From positions 842,083 through 906,082 of the forward strand of contig NZ_LMQB01000001.1 of the NCBI RefSeq assembly GCF_001424045.1: 64,000 nt of DNA. The letters run 5' to 3'. The first letter of the stretch is position 1. Every line of letters starts with the position of its first letter. The notes beneath the pieces are model-generated. The model ran no database searches, was not told the origin of the DNA, and was given only the letters and a program-made list of their open reading frames with translations. The DNA is from Rhizobium sp. Leaf371 (GTDB lineage: Bacteria; Pseudomonadota; Alphaproteobacteria; Rhizobiales; Rhizobiaceae). This document shows, piece by piece, positions 21,495 to 31,400 of this stretch. Both the position numbers and the translations under genes were made by a program.

Positions 21495-22073
21495 GTGAGC
21501 GAACACCACACGACAAGCGAGACACCGAGCGAGCCGACGCGCCGCGACTTCCTGTATCTGGCGACCGGCATGGCCGGCGCCGTCGGCGTCGCAGCGGTGG
21601 CCTGGCCATTCATCGACCAGATGCGGCCGGACGCCTCGACGCTCGCGCTCGCCTCCATCGAGGTCGACGTGTCCAGCCTGCAGCCCGGCATGTCGCTGAC
21701 GGCGAAATGGCGGGGCAAGCCGATCTTTATCCGCAACCGGACGGAGAAGGAAGTGGAGGAGGCCAAGGCCGTCCAGCTCGCCGATCTCAAGGACCCGGTG
21801 GCGCGCAACGCCAACATCGCGGCCGACGCGCAGGCGACGGATATCGACCGCTCGGCCGGCGAGGGCAAGGAAAACTGGATCGTCATGATCGGCTCCTGCA
21901 CCCATCTCGGCTGCGTTCCGCTCGGCCAGGCCGGCGATTTCGGCGGATGGTTCTGTCCCTGCCATGGCTCGCATTACGATACGGCGGGCCGCATTCGAAA
22001 AGGCCCGGCGCCGATGAACCTCGCCGTGCCAAACTTTGCGTTCACGTCCGATACAGTCATCAAGATCGGTTGA
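21495..22073 (+). CDS. petA: Ubiquinol-cytochrome c reductase Rieske iron-sulfur subunit
   Basis: A 192-residue Rieske protein of the cytochrome bc1 complex; it takes electrons from ubiquinol at the Qo site and passes them to cytochrome c1. A Tat-like twin-arginine motif ([11 protein letters not shown]) precedes the single membrane anchor (residues 22-42). The 2Fe-2S site is complete: box 1 CTHLGC and box 2 CPCHGSHYD. Translation starts at GTG; the N-terminus MSEHHTTSE matches what I recall of rhizobial PetA, which supports this codon. It is the first gene of petABC, 14 bp before petB. Confidence 0.96.
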   Translation: MSEHHTTSETPSEPTRRDFLYLATGMAGAVGVAAVAWPFIDQMRPDASTLALASIEVDVSSLQPGMSLTAKWRGKPIFIRNRTEKEVEEAKAVQLADLKDPVARNANIAADAQATDIDRSAGEGKENWIVMIGSCTHLGCVPLGQAGDFGGWFCPCHGSHYDTAGRIRKGPAPMNLAVPNFAFTSDTVIKIG

Positions 22074-22087
22074 GGGGGATTGCCGAT

Positions 22088-23359
22088 ATGAGTGGGGAAC
22101 ATTCAACCTATACACCGACATCGGGACTGGAAAAGTGGGTGGATTCGCGGCTGCCGCTGCCGCGGCTGGTCCATGACAGCTTCGTGTCCTATCCGGTTCC
22201 GCGGAACCTGAACTATGCCTATACCTTCGGCGCCATGCTGTCGGTGATGCTGATCATCCAGATCGTCACCGGCATCGTGCTGGCCATGCACTACGCCGCC
22301 GAAACGACCGTCGCGTTCAACTCGGTCGAGAAGATCATGCGCGACGTGAACCATGGCTGGCTGCTGCGCTACATGCATGCCAATGGCGCCTCGTTCTTCT
22401 TCATCGCCGTCTACCTGCATATCGGCCGCGGCCTCTATTACGGCTCCTACAAGGCGCCGCGCGAAATCCTCTGGATCCTCGGCGTGGTCATCTATCTCCT
22501 GATGATGGCGACCGGCTTCATGGGCTACGTGCTTCCCTGGGGGCAGATGTCCTTCTGGGGCGCGACCGTCATCACCGGCTTCTTCTCCGCCTTCCCGCTG
22601 GTCGGCGAGTGGATCCAGCAGTTCCTGCTCGGCGGCTTCGCCGTGGATCAGCCGACGCTCAACCGCTTCTTCTCGCTGCACTATCTGCTGCCCTTCATGA
22701 TCGCCGGCGTCGTCGTGCTGCATATCTGGGCCCTGCATGTGACCGGCCAGACGAACCCGACCGGCATCGAGGTGAAGACCAAGACAGACACCGTCTCCTT
22801 CACGCCCTATGCGACGCTGAAGGATGCGCTCGGCGTGTCCGTCTTCCTTCTCGTCTACGCCTGGTTCGTGTTCTACATGCCGAACTATCTCGGCCATCCC
22901 GACAACTACGTGCCGGCCAATGCCCTGAAGACGCCGGCCCATATCGTGCCCGAATGGTACTACCTGCCGTTCTACGCCATGCTGCGCGCCATCACCTTCA
23001 ATGTCGGCCCGATCGACTCCAAGCTCGGCGGCGTTCTCGTGATGTTCGGGGCGATCATCGTCCTGTTCTTCCTGCCCTGGCTCGACACCTCGAAGGTCCG
23101 CTCGGCCGTCTATCGTCCCTGGTACAAGCTGTTCTTCTGGATCTTCGTCGTCAACGCGATCCTGCTCGGCTGGCTCGGCTCGCGCCCGGCGGAAGGCGCC
23201 TATGTGGTGATGTCGCAGATCGGCACGCTCTACTATTTCGGCTTCTTCCTGGTGATCATGCCGCTTCTCGGCCTGGTCGAGACACCGCGGCGCATTCCGA
23301 ACTCCATCACCGAAGCGGTGCTGGAACAGAAGGCCCGCAAGACCGCGGTGGCGGCGTGA
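22088..23359 (+). CDS. petB: Cytochrome b subunit of the bc1 complex
   Basis: A 423-residue, full-length cytochrome b with eight membrane helices. Family landmarks are visible: the heme-ligand histidines in [27 protein letters not shown] and LHIWALHV, the Qo-site loop [17 protein letters not shown] and the PEWY motif ([11 protein letters not shown]). It carries hemes bL and bH and the Qo and Qi quinone sites in the inner membrane. The C-terminal extension beyond helix H ([19 protein letters not shown]) is normal for alphaproteobacteria. The stop overlaps a possible start of petC by one base, showing tight coupling. Confidence 0.97.
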   Translation: MSGEHSTYTPTSGLEKWVDSRLPLPRLVHDSFVSYPVPRNLNYAYTFGAMLSVMLIIQIVTGIVLAMHYAAETTVAFNSVEKIMRDVNHGWLLRYMHANGASFFFIAVYLHIGRGLYYGSYKAPREILWILGVVIYLLMMATGFMGYVLPWGQMSFWGATVITGFFSAFPLVGEWIQQFLLGGFAVDQPTLNRFFSLHYLLPFMIAGVVVLHIWALHVTGQTNPTGIEVKTKTDTVSFTPYATLKDALGVSVFLLVYAWFVFYMPNYLGHPDNYVPANALKTPAHIVPEWYYLPFYAMLRAITFNVGPIDSKLGGVLVMFGAIIVLFFLPWLDTSKVRSAVYRPWYKLFFWIFVVNAILLGWLGSRPAEGAYVVMSQIGTLYYFGFFLVIMPLLGLVETPRRIPNSITEAVLEQKARKTAVAA

Positions 23360-23385
23360 TGGCAAGAGACGAGACCAAGGAAAGC

Positions 23386-24288
23386 ATGACGATGAAACAG
23401 CTGATCACCGGCCTCTTCGTTTCGGCCTTCGTGCTGGGCGGTTCCCTTGCCGGCGCGACAAGCGCGCTGGCGCAGGAAAACGCGCCGCACGAGGGCAAGA
23501 CCGCGACCGAGGAGCATGGCGGGGGAACGCCGCACTTCCCGATCAAGAAGCCGCAGGAAGAAGACTGGTCGTTTGCCGGCCCGTTCGGCCATTACGACAA
23601 AGGCCAGCTTCAGCGCGGGCTCAAGGTCTATACGGAAGTCTGTTCCGCCTGCCATTCGATGAACCTCGTGGCCTTCCGCATGCTGGAAGAGCTTGGCTAT
23701 TCCGAAGCGCAGGTGAAGACCTTCGCGGCGAATTACGAAGTCCAGGACGGACCGAACGCCGAGGGGGAGATGTTTACCCGCAAGGCCCTGCCGTCCGACC
23801 ATTTCGTGTCGCCCTTCCCGAACGCGGAGGCTGCGGCCGCAGCGAACAACGGCGCGGCGCCGCCGGACTTCTCGCTGATCGCCAAGGCGCGCGGCATCGA
23901 GCGCGGCTTCCCGACCTTCGTCTTCGACATCTTCACACAGTATCAGGAAGGCGGAGCGGACTATATCCACGCGCTGCTCAACGGCTATGAAGAGCCGCCG
24001 GCCGGCGTGGAGATCGCGGCGGGGACGCACTACAACCCCTACTTCGCCAATGCCGCGGCTCTGGCCATGGCCAAGCCCTTGAACGAGGGCCAGGTGACCT
24101 ATGAAGATGGTTCGCCGCAGACGGTGGAGCAGTATTCCCGCGACGTCGCGTCTTTCCTGATGTGGGCCGCCGAGCCGCATCTGGAAGAGCGCAAGCGGAC
24201 CGGCTTCATGGTGCTGATCTTTCTCCTGATCTTCACCGGCCTGATCTACCTGACGAAGAAGTCCGTCTACGCCAGCAAGGAGCACTGA
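23386..24288 (+). CDS. petC: Cytochrome c1 subunit of the bc1 complex
   Basis: A 300-residue cytochrome c1. A signal peptide (MTMKQLITGLFVSAFVLGGS, cleavage after SALA) exports it. The heme c attachment motif CSACH lies near residue 84. A C-terminal membrane anchor (FMVLIFLLIFTGLIYL) holds it in the inner membrane, where it accepts electrons from the Rieske protein and reduces cytochrome c. The start is uncertain: ATG 23359 (overlapping the petB stop), 23386 and 23392 are all in frame; AAGGA at 23377-23381 favours the latter two. It is the last gene of petABC and is followed by a strong terminator. Confidence 0.95.
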   Translation: MTMKQLITGLFVSAFVLGGSLAGATSALAQENAPHEGKTATEEHGGGTPHFPIKKPQEEDWSFAGPFGHYDKGQLQRGLKVYTEVCSACHSMNLVAFRMLEELGYSEAQVKTFAANYEVQDGPNAEGEMFTRKALPSDHFVSPFPNAEAAAAANNGAAPPDFSLIAKARGIERGFPTFVFDIFTQYQEGGADYIHALLNGYEEPPAGVEIAAGTHYNPYFANAAALAMAKPLNEGQVTYEDGSPQTVEQYSRDVASFLMWAAEPHLEERKRTGFMVLIFLLIFTGLIYLTKKSVYASKEH

Positions 24289-24346
24289 GGCGCTCCGGGC
24301 CTTGCCCGGCCTCTCAGGTCTGCAGCAGACATGACACGGAAATGAA

Positions 24347-24380
24347 AATGGCCTCGCAGCGTTCTGCGAGGCCATTTTTT
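24347..24380 (+). terminator. Rho-independent terminator of petABC
   Basis: A perfect 13 bp stem, AATGGCCTCGCAG (24347-24359) and CTGCGAGGCCATT (24364-24376), with a 4-base loop runs directly into a six-T run ending at 24380. It lies 58 bp after the petC stop. Confidence 0.92.
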
Positions 24381-24437
24381 GTCCGCTCTCCAGCGCCGCT
24401 GACAGCGGCCGCCTGATGGGCTGTTGCCGATATGGTT

Positions 24438-24674
24438 TTACGACCAGAAGCGGCGGAATGTCGGGATATGATCGGCCTCGGCCTTGCGGTAGCCGACGCC
24501 GTGGCCGATGAGGAAGCCTGCGAGGCCGACGAGGCCGAGAAGCAGGACGGTCGAGGACGGATGCTCGGTGGCCGTCTGGCGAACGGCTGCGGCTTCCGAT
24601 CTGACGACGTTCACCGCTTTGGTGGCTCTCGTTTCATTCTCGCGGTGGCCCTGGGGCAAGTCGAGATTGGTCAT
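24438..24674 (-). CDS. Small membrane protein of unknown function
   Basis: A 78-residue protein with one hydrophobic segment (STVLLLGLVGLAGFLIGHGV, about residues 40-60). A charged, helical N-terminus (NETRATKAVNVVRSEAAAVR) precedes it and a basic tail follows. The organisation recalls DUF883/ElaB-like membrane-anchored proteins, but the match is only in layout and I do not assign a function. AGAGGAGA five bases before the ATG strongly supports the start at 24674. The gene is convergent with petC across its terminator. Confidence 0.7.
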   Translation of the reverse strand: MTNLDLPQGHRENETRATKAVNVVRSEAAAVRQTATEHPSSTVLLLGLVGLAGFLIGHGVGYRKAEADHIPTFRRFWS

Positions 24675-24830
24675 CTGTTTCTCCTCTTTTCTGTGTATGT
24701 GGTCGGGCTGTCTGTGTGTGATCGGGCACTGATGTGTCGGCCCAGTCTCCGTCTGTCGTTTTCCGACCAACACTAGAGATTGTCGTTCGTCTTTTCGGGA
24801 GAACCGGATTCCACGGATCCCTGACACACT

Positions 24831-25130
24831 CTAGCGGTTGTTTTCGACGTCCAGTTCGATCTCGCGGCGCGAGATCAGATCGAGGGATCTGTCCGGCGCG
24901 ATGCGGTAGGTCTCCGACCATTCTCGTCCATCGGGCGCGCGGAAGCGGTGCGGGAAGGTGCTGCCGATGGGGGATTTCGTCAGCTTGGTCTGTGGCTGGC
25001 CGCCATAGGTGATGCTGCCGGGAATAGGCGCGACCGAGCCGCCGGCGGCACCCGATGACGTGCCCGGCGTGGTGCAGGCCGTCAGGGCCAGCAGTGCGGC
25101 GGTCGCGGTGGCAAGAGCCAGTCTGTTCAT
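24831..25130 (-). CDS. Small lipoprotein of unknown function
   Basis: A 99-residue predicted lipoprotein. The signal peptide MNRLALATATAALLALTAC carries a lipobox (LTAC, Cys19), followed by a Gly/Ser-rich linker (GTSSGAAGGS). The C-terminal 60 residues (ITYGGQPQTKLTKSPIGSTF, then HRFRAPDGREWSETYRIAPD) look like a small beta domain. No family was recognised. The ribosome site AGAGGTGA precedes the ATG. A 22 bp tandem repeat lies immediately upstream, in the position of its promoter. Confidence 0.72.
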   Translation of the reverse strand: MNRLALATATAALLALTACTTPGTSSGAAGGSVAPIPGSITYGGQPQTKLTKSPIGSTFPHRFRAPDGREWSETYRIAPDRSLDLISRREIELDVENNR

Positions 25131-25140
25131 CGATCACCTC

Positions 25141-25200
25141 TCTCAATGTCGGGACACGCGTCTCTCAATGGCGGGACGCGCGTCGGGCGGGACACGCGTC
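25141..25200. repeat. 22-bp tandem repeat upstream of the lipoprotein gene
   Basis: Two 22 bp units (25141-25162 and 25163-25184) and a partial third (25185-25200) share the core CGGGACACGCGTC, differing at one position in the second copy. Each core contains the palindrome ACGCGT or CGCGCG. The array ends 10 bp upstream of the lipoprotein start codon, overlapping its ribosome site side. It could be an operator array or a slipped-strand repeat. Confidence 0.55.
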
Positions 25201-25354
25201 GGGGCCGCATCGCACCTCGAAAACGATTTCCTGGACGATATCGTTCCATGACAGGTGATCTGGTGTTCCGAGACGACGTTTCAACGGCAGGGGTCGATGG
25301 CCATGCAAATCCGGCGCGTCGATGCCCCGCTCTTCCTGCGGATCGACCGGACGC

Positions 25355-25391
25355 GAAAAACCCGCCGCACGAGAGATCATGCGGCGGGTTT
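25355..25391 (-). terminator. Rho-independent terminator of the GPR-like gene
   Basis: On the minus strand a 12 bp stem (AAACCCGCCGCA, 25380-25391 paired with 25358-25369) with a 10-base loop runs into TTTTT. It lies about 30 bp after the stop of the giant coiled-coil gene. Confidence 0.88.
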
Positions 25392-25421
25392 CGAAGGGCG
25401 CAGGCGATCGGCTGGCAGGCG

Positions 25422-28400
25422 TCAGCTGAAGCGGCCGGCGGCGTGGGCAAGCATGGTGTAGACCTTGCCCGTGTCGGAGGTCAGGTAGGTCTGGGTGATG
25501 ACTCGGTCGCGGTCGTTGCGGGCGACGTCGGCCAGCAGTTTCTCGAAATCGGCGATGTAGCGATCGACGGCCGTGCGGAATTCCGGTTCGCGGTCGTATT
25601 TCCGCTGGATCTCGTCGAACGTCTGCTGGCCCTTCAGCGTGTAGAGGCGGCGCGTGAACACGTCGCGCTCGCCACGCTGGTAGCGGCGCCAGAGATCGAC
25701 CGAGGCGTCGTGATCGATCGCGCGGGCGATATCGACCGAGAGCGAGTTCAGCGATTCCATCACGTGGCGCGGATTGCGGCTGTCGGTGCTGCGCTGGCCC
25801 TGCGGGGCCGGGGCAGGTGCCGCTTCCGGCCGCAGCCGTGCCGGAGCGATCTGCTGGGGCTCCTCCTCGCGGGAAGCACCGCGCAGGAGATCGCGCATCC
25901 AGCCCGAGCCGCCTTCGCGCATGTCATCCTCTGCGGATGACGCCGGGCGGAGCGGCGAGCGGTCGGACAGGCCGACGCTGCCGCGCAGCGGCGTTTCGGC
26001 CGTCGCGGAGGACCGTGGCTGGGCCGCAGGCTCCTGCAGAGTGCGTGGGGCTTCCGGCGACGGCGTTGCGGCCTGGCGCGGCTCCGCCTGCGGACGGGCG
26101 GTGGCAGCCTGTATGGGTGTCGGGGTTTGGACGGGCTGTGCCGGAAGCGGGCGCGGCTGGGCAGAGGCGGCCGGGGCTGGGGCCGGGGCTGAGGCCGGAG
26201 TCAGGGTCTGCCGAACCGGTGCGGCCGGCTGCCTGTCCTGCGGGGCCCGGCCGGCTGAAGGCTGGACCTCTGCGCGCTGTTCCACCGCCTGGGGCCGATC
26301 CGTCGGGGCGGGACGCGGCTGAGCCGACTGTGCGGGACCGGATGCCGGTACCGGCGCCGGGTGGCGCTGCGGCAGGACAGGGGCTTGCGTCGTGGCAACC
26401 GTGCGCGCCGGTGCGGCCTCCGCCGTGCGGGCGCCGAGCAGCGTCGAGGGGGTCGTCGGATAGGCCGCGTAGGGATTGACCTGCGACGTCTGCGCGACGG
26501 CCGTCTGGGTCGGCTGCGGCTGGGCGTAGAGCGGCGGGGCATAGGCCGGCTGGGTCGGTGCATAGACCGGCTGGGCGGGTGCCTGCTGGCTCGTCGCCCG
26601 GCCGCGATACGGTGTCGGTTCGCCGATTTCGAGCTGGCTGGAGGAGCGACCGACGATGTCGGACAGTTCCTGCAGCGCCTTGATCTGTTCCGACACGGCG
26701 CGGCGCATGACGGCCGCATTTTCCTTGGCTTCTTCCGGCAGATCGAAGGCGCCGCGCTTCAGTTCGGCGCGGGTCATGTCGAGTTCGCGACGGATTTCCT
26801 CGCCGGACCGGCGGATTTCATCCGTTGCGCCGGCAAAGCGGCCGATCGCTTCGTCCACGGACTGGCGGATCTGCTCGCGCATGTTTTCCGACAGAGCGTC
26901 GGAGCGCTTGCCCGTTTCGTCGAGCAGGCCGTCAATGTCCGACAGCGAGGCGCCGACGCTGCCGCGCAGGCGGGCCGCGACGTCGCTGGAGCGCTCTTCG
27001 GCGCGGGCGAAGGTGCGATCGACGGAGGCACCGGCGGCGTCCGTCGCCGAGGCGATCGCCTCGCGCATGGCATCGCCTGCCGTGCGGGTGCGGTTCTCTG
27101 CGTCGGTCAGCGTGCGATCGACGTCGGAGGCGGCCGCGCGGACACCGTCGCGCAGCGTGCCGGCGACCTGGCCGGACCGTTCCTGCGTGCGGGCGAGCAG
27201 CGCGTCCACCGACTGACCGGCATCTTCGCCGACCTGGGCCAACGCGTCGCGCATGGCGAGTGCCGCCGTCTGGGTGCGCTCTTCGGCATCGGTGAGGATG
27301 CGGCCGACATCGTTGAACGAGGCCTGGATGCCGTTGCGCAGGTTGCCGGCGATCTGGTTCGAGCGATCCTCGGCGCGCTGGAACGAGCCTTCCACAAAAC
27401 CTTCGAGCGCGCGCATGGTGCGCTCGATGTCTTCCGAGCGGCTGACGAGGCCGACGGAGAGGGTGCGCAGGGCTTCCTGGCGTTCTTCCAGCGTGCCGGC
27501 GAGGTTGGACTGCGCGGCGGCCAGGAGATCGGAGGCCTGGCCGAGCATCCGCGAGTGATCCTCGAACCGGCCGACGAGGCTGCCGACCTGCGACAGCGTG
27601 TTGGACGAGACCGAGACCAGACGGTCGGCCTTGCCTTCGAGAAGGCGGGTCGAGGCCGCGAGCATGTCGGAGGTCCGCTCGGCGGTTTCCGAGAAACGGT
27701 CGCCCGTGGCGTTCAGACGCTCGTCCATGGCGCCGAAGGTGCTGGTGGCTTCGCCCACGACATCGGCAATGGCGGCATTGCTGGCCGAAAGGCGTTCGAT
27801 CAGTGCTTCCGCGGTCGATTGCAGGCGGTTCTCGACCATCTGGATCGCACGCGCCGTTTCCTCGGCACGCTGCGAGATGGCGCCGAGCTGCTCGCCGGTG
27901 CGGGCGGAGAGGGCCGTCACGAGAGCATCGTTCTCGGCGCGCAGGCGCTCCGCGCCGTCGCGGGCGGCGGTGGTCAGGCGGTCGGCGGCATCGCGACCGG
28001 CGGCGACGTAGGAGTCCAGCACCGGGCGGGCCTGATCCTCGATGAGGCGCGACAGTTCGCTGGTGCGGCCCGAGAGCATGGAATTGAGATCGCGCGTCCG
28101 CTCGTCGAGCGTGGTGCGGATCGCCTCGCCGCGGGCTTCGAGCGCCTTTTCGACGTCGGAGAGATCGCGCTGCAGGGCGTTGCCCTGCTCGGCGATGCGG
28201 TCCTGCGTTGCCGAGGCGCGCACGAGCGTCGCGTCGGCGGCTTCCCCGACGCTGCGGGCGAGCTCGGCGCTGCGCATGGCGGCCGTGGCGGCCGTGCGTT
28301 CGATGGCGTTCTGGAAATCGGCCTGGCGCGCGGCCATGGCTTCGGCGAAATCACCGCCGACCTTGGCGAGCACGTCGGACGAGCGGACGGCCTCGGCGTC

Positions 28401-31400
28401 GATATCCTGGGTGGTGTCGGAGACGGCGCTGCGCAGGCTGCCGACGAGATGGGCGGCCTTGCCTTCGATCGTGCGGCTGACATTGTCGAGGCCGACGGTC
28501 AGCGCGCGATCCATGGTGCCGAGGCGCTCTTCGAGACGGCCCGTGCCGCGCTCGATCGTCGTCTCGATCCGCGTTGCGGCTTCGCTGCTGATCCGATCGA
28601 GTTCGCCGGTGCGGGCCGCGAGCGTCTCGGCGATGCGGCTGGCCGCTTCGCTGCTGATGCGCGCGATTTCCTCGGTGCGGCCGGCAAGGCTGCCGGAGAT
28701 GCGCTCGGCGGCGGTGCGGCTCGCCTGGTCGAGTTCGGAGACGCGTTCCGACAGGGTGCCGGCGATGCGGTTGCCGGCTTCGTCCACCAGCGCATCGACA
28801 TTTCCGACGCTGTCGCGGATGCGGGTCTCGAGCTGGCCGAGGCTCGCCTCGATGCGGGCGCCGGTTTCGTCGAAGCGGGTGTTGATGCCGGTGATGGAGC
28901 TGTCCATCCGCTCGGTCAGGCCGTCGGCCGCGCGGGCGAGTTCGGCCGTGGTGTCGCTCAGGCGCGTGGCGACGCGGCTGGTGCTGTCGCGCAGGCGACC
29001 GTCGAGCGCTTCTGCGCTCTGGTCGATCGTGCGGGCGAAGGCCTCCTGGCGCTCCTCCAGCGTCATTTCGAGCATGCCGGCGCTGGCGGCGATCGTGGTG
29101 GCGATCGTGGCCGCCTGGTCGTTCAGCATGTCGGCAAGCTGGTTCGAGCCATCGGCGACCGCGCTGTTGAGGGCCGCAATGCGGGTGTCGAGCGTGACGC
29201 GCAGGCGATCGTCCGTGGTGGACAGCGTCTGGTCGAGGCTGGCGGCGCGGGCCGACAGGGTCTGTTCGATCGCGCCGGCGCGGGTGTCGATGGCGGCCGC
29301 GAGCTCGGCTGCATGGGCGGACAGGGCGCCGGCGATTTCGCCGCTCGCGCCGGTCATGGTGCCGGCGATGGCGTTGACGCGGCCGGTCATGTCGTCTGCG
29401 ATGTTGGCGGTGCGGTTCGTCAGATCGCGATCGATCTCGGCGATCCGGTCGGTCATCGTCTCGGAGATGGTCGTCGCGCGCAAGGCGAGCTGGTCGGCGA
29501 TGTCCTCGACGCGCGTCGTCAGCGTGTCGCCCATTTCGGCGGCGCGGCCGACGAGGATGCGCGACAGGTCTTCCGTGCGCGCGGCAAGCCGGTTGTCGAT
29601 GGCGGCGGTCTGGCCGGTCAGCGTCTCGTCCAGGGCGCGGGCGTGCTGATCGATCATGGTGCCGAGGCGCGCGGTGGTGCCGTCGAGCGCGCGTTCGATG
29701 CGATCGGTGGCGCCGGTGAGCGAGCCGGAGAGGGCGGCGGTGCGCGCCTCGATCCCACCGGTCGCATCGTTCAGCATGTCGCTGATGCTGGACGCGCTGG
29801 TGGCCAGCAGGAAGTCCAGGCGTTCGGTGGTGCCGTCGATCGCGTTCTCGATGGCGGCGGTCGAGCCGCCGAGGACGTCGGTGAAGGCGGCGGTGCGGTC
29901 TGCGAGGATCGCGTCCAGGCGGTCGGATGTGCCGGAGACGGTCTTGTCCAGATGACGCGTCGCTTCCGAAAGCGTGCTCTTGATGTTGCTGGCGCCGCGG
30001 ACGAGGACGGCATTGATGTCGTCGGCATTGCCTTCGACCGCAGCCTCGATGGCGGTGGTGGTGGCGGCAAGTTCGCGGGCGCGGGCCGCGAGAACCGCGT
30101 CGATGCGCTCGGCGGAGCCGGCGAGCGTGCCATCCAGCAAGGTGGTCGCGCCGGCGAGCTTTTCCGAGAGGCCCGTGGTGCCGCGGGCCAGCAGCGTGTC
30201 GAGCTGTTCCGCGGTTCCCTCGATCACGCCTTCGATGCCGGCGGTGGAGGAGGCGAGCACGCCCGACAGGGTCATGGTGCGCTCGATCAGGATGTCGTCG
30301 ATGCGCTCGGCGGTGCCCGTGAAGGTGGCGTCGAGGGCGCGCGTCGCTTCCGACAGGGAGCCGGTCAGGGTCGTCGTGCCGCGGCTCAGCACGCGGTCGA
30401 TCTGCTCGGCTGTGCCTTCGACGGCACTTTCGATGCCGGCGGTGGACGAGGCCAGCACGCCCGAGAGCGACATGGTCCGCTCCGCCATGATGTCTTCGAT
30501 GCGTTCGGCCGTGCCGTCGAACGTCCGGTCGAGCGTCCGCGTGGCCTCGGCGAGCTTGCCGGCGAGGCTTTCGGTGTTCTGCGAGAGGACCCGGTCGATC
30601 TCGCCCGCCGCACCCTCGACGGCACTTTCGATGCCGGCGGTGGAGGAGGCCAGCACGCCGGAGAGCGTCATGGTGCGTTCGATGAGGATGTCGTCGATAC
30701 GCTCGGCGGTGCCCGAGAAGGTGGCGTCCAGCGTGCGTGTGGCGTTCGAGAGGGCGCCCGTCAGGGTGTTCGTGCCGCGGGTCAGCACGAGGTCGATCTG
30801 CTCGGCGGTGCCCTCGACGGCGCTTTCGATGCCGGCCGTGGAGGAGGCGAGCACGCCCGAGAGCGTCATGGTGCGCTCGGTCAGGATCTCGTCGATACGC
30901 TCGGCCTTGCCGGCAAACGTGTTGTCGAGGGCGCGCGTGGCGTCGGTGAGCGTCGTGTTGAGGGTGCTGGTGCCGCGCAGCAGCATCTGCTCCATCTGCT
31001 CGCTCGTGCCTTCGATGGCGGCCGTCGAGCCCGCGAGAACGCCGGCCAGACGCGTCGTGCGCTCCGCCATGACCTCGTCGATGCGATCGGCAGTCCCTGC
31101 AAAGGTGATGTCGATGATGCGCGTCGCGCCCGACAGTTTTTCCGAGAGGGTCGCGGTGCCCTGAGACAGCAGCGTGTCGATCTGCTCCGTGGTGCCCTCG
31201 AACAGGCTCTCCATGCCGGCGGTCGAGCCGGCGAGGACGCCCGAGAGTTCGAGCGTGCGCTCGGTCAGCATGGTGTCGATCTGTTCGGCGGTGCCTTCGA
31301 GCGCCGCGGTCGAGCTTGCGAGCACGCCCGAGAGGGTCATGGTGCGTTCGCTGATGATGTCGTCGATGCGCTCCGCCGTGCCGGCAAAGGCGCCTTCGAT

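Noticed and set aside
21484-21498. Four-codon mini-ORF (ATG AAA AGG CCG TGA) overlapping the petA GTG start
   Set aside because: The purine-rich stretch abuts the ATG with no spacing, so it is unlikely to be translated; probably chance.
29900-31390. Regular 198-bp periodicity considered as a CRISPR or satellite array
   Set aside because: The repeats are in frame and encode hendecads, there are no unique spacers of constant length, and no cas genes are present.
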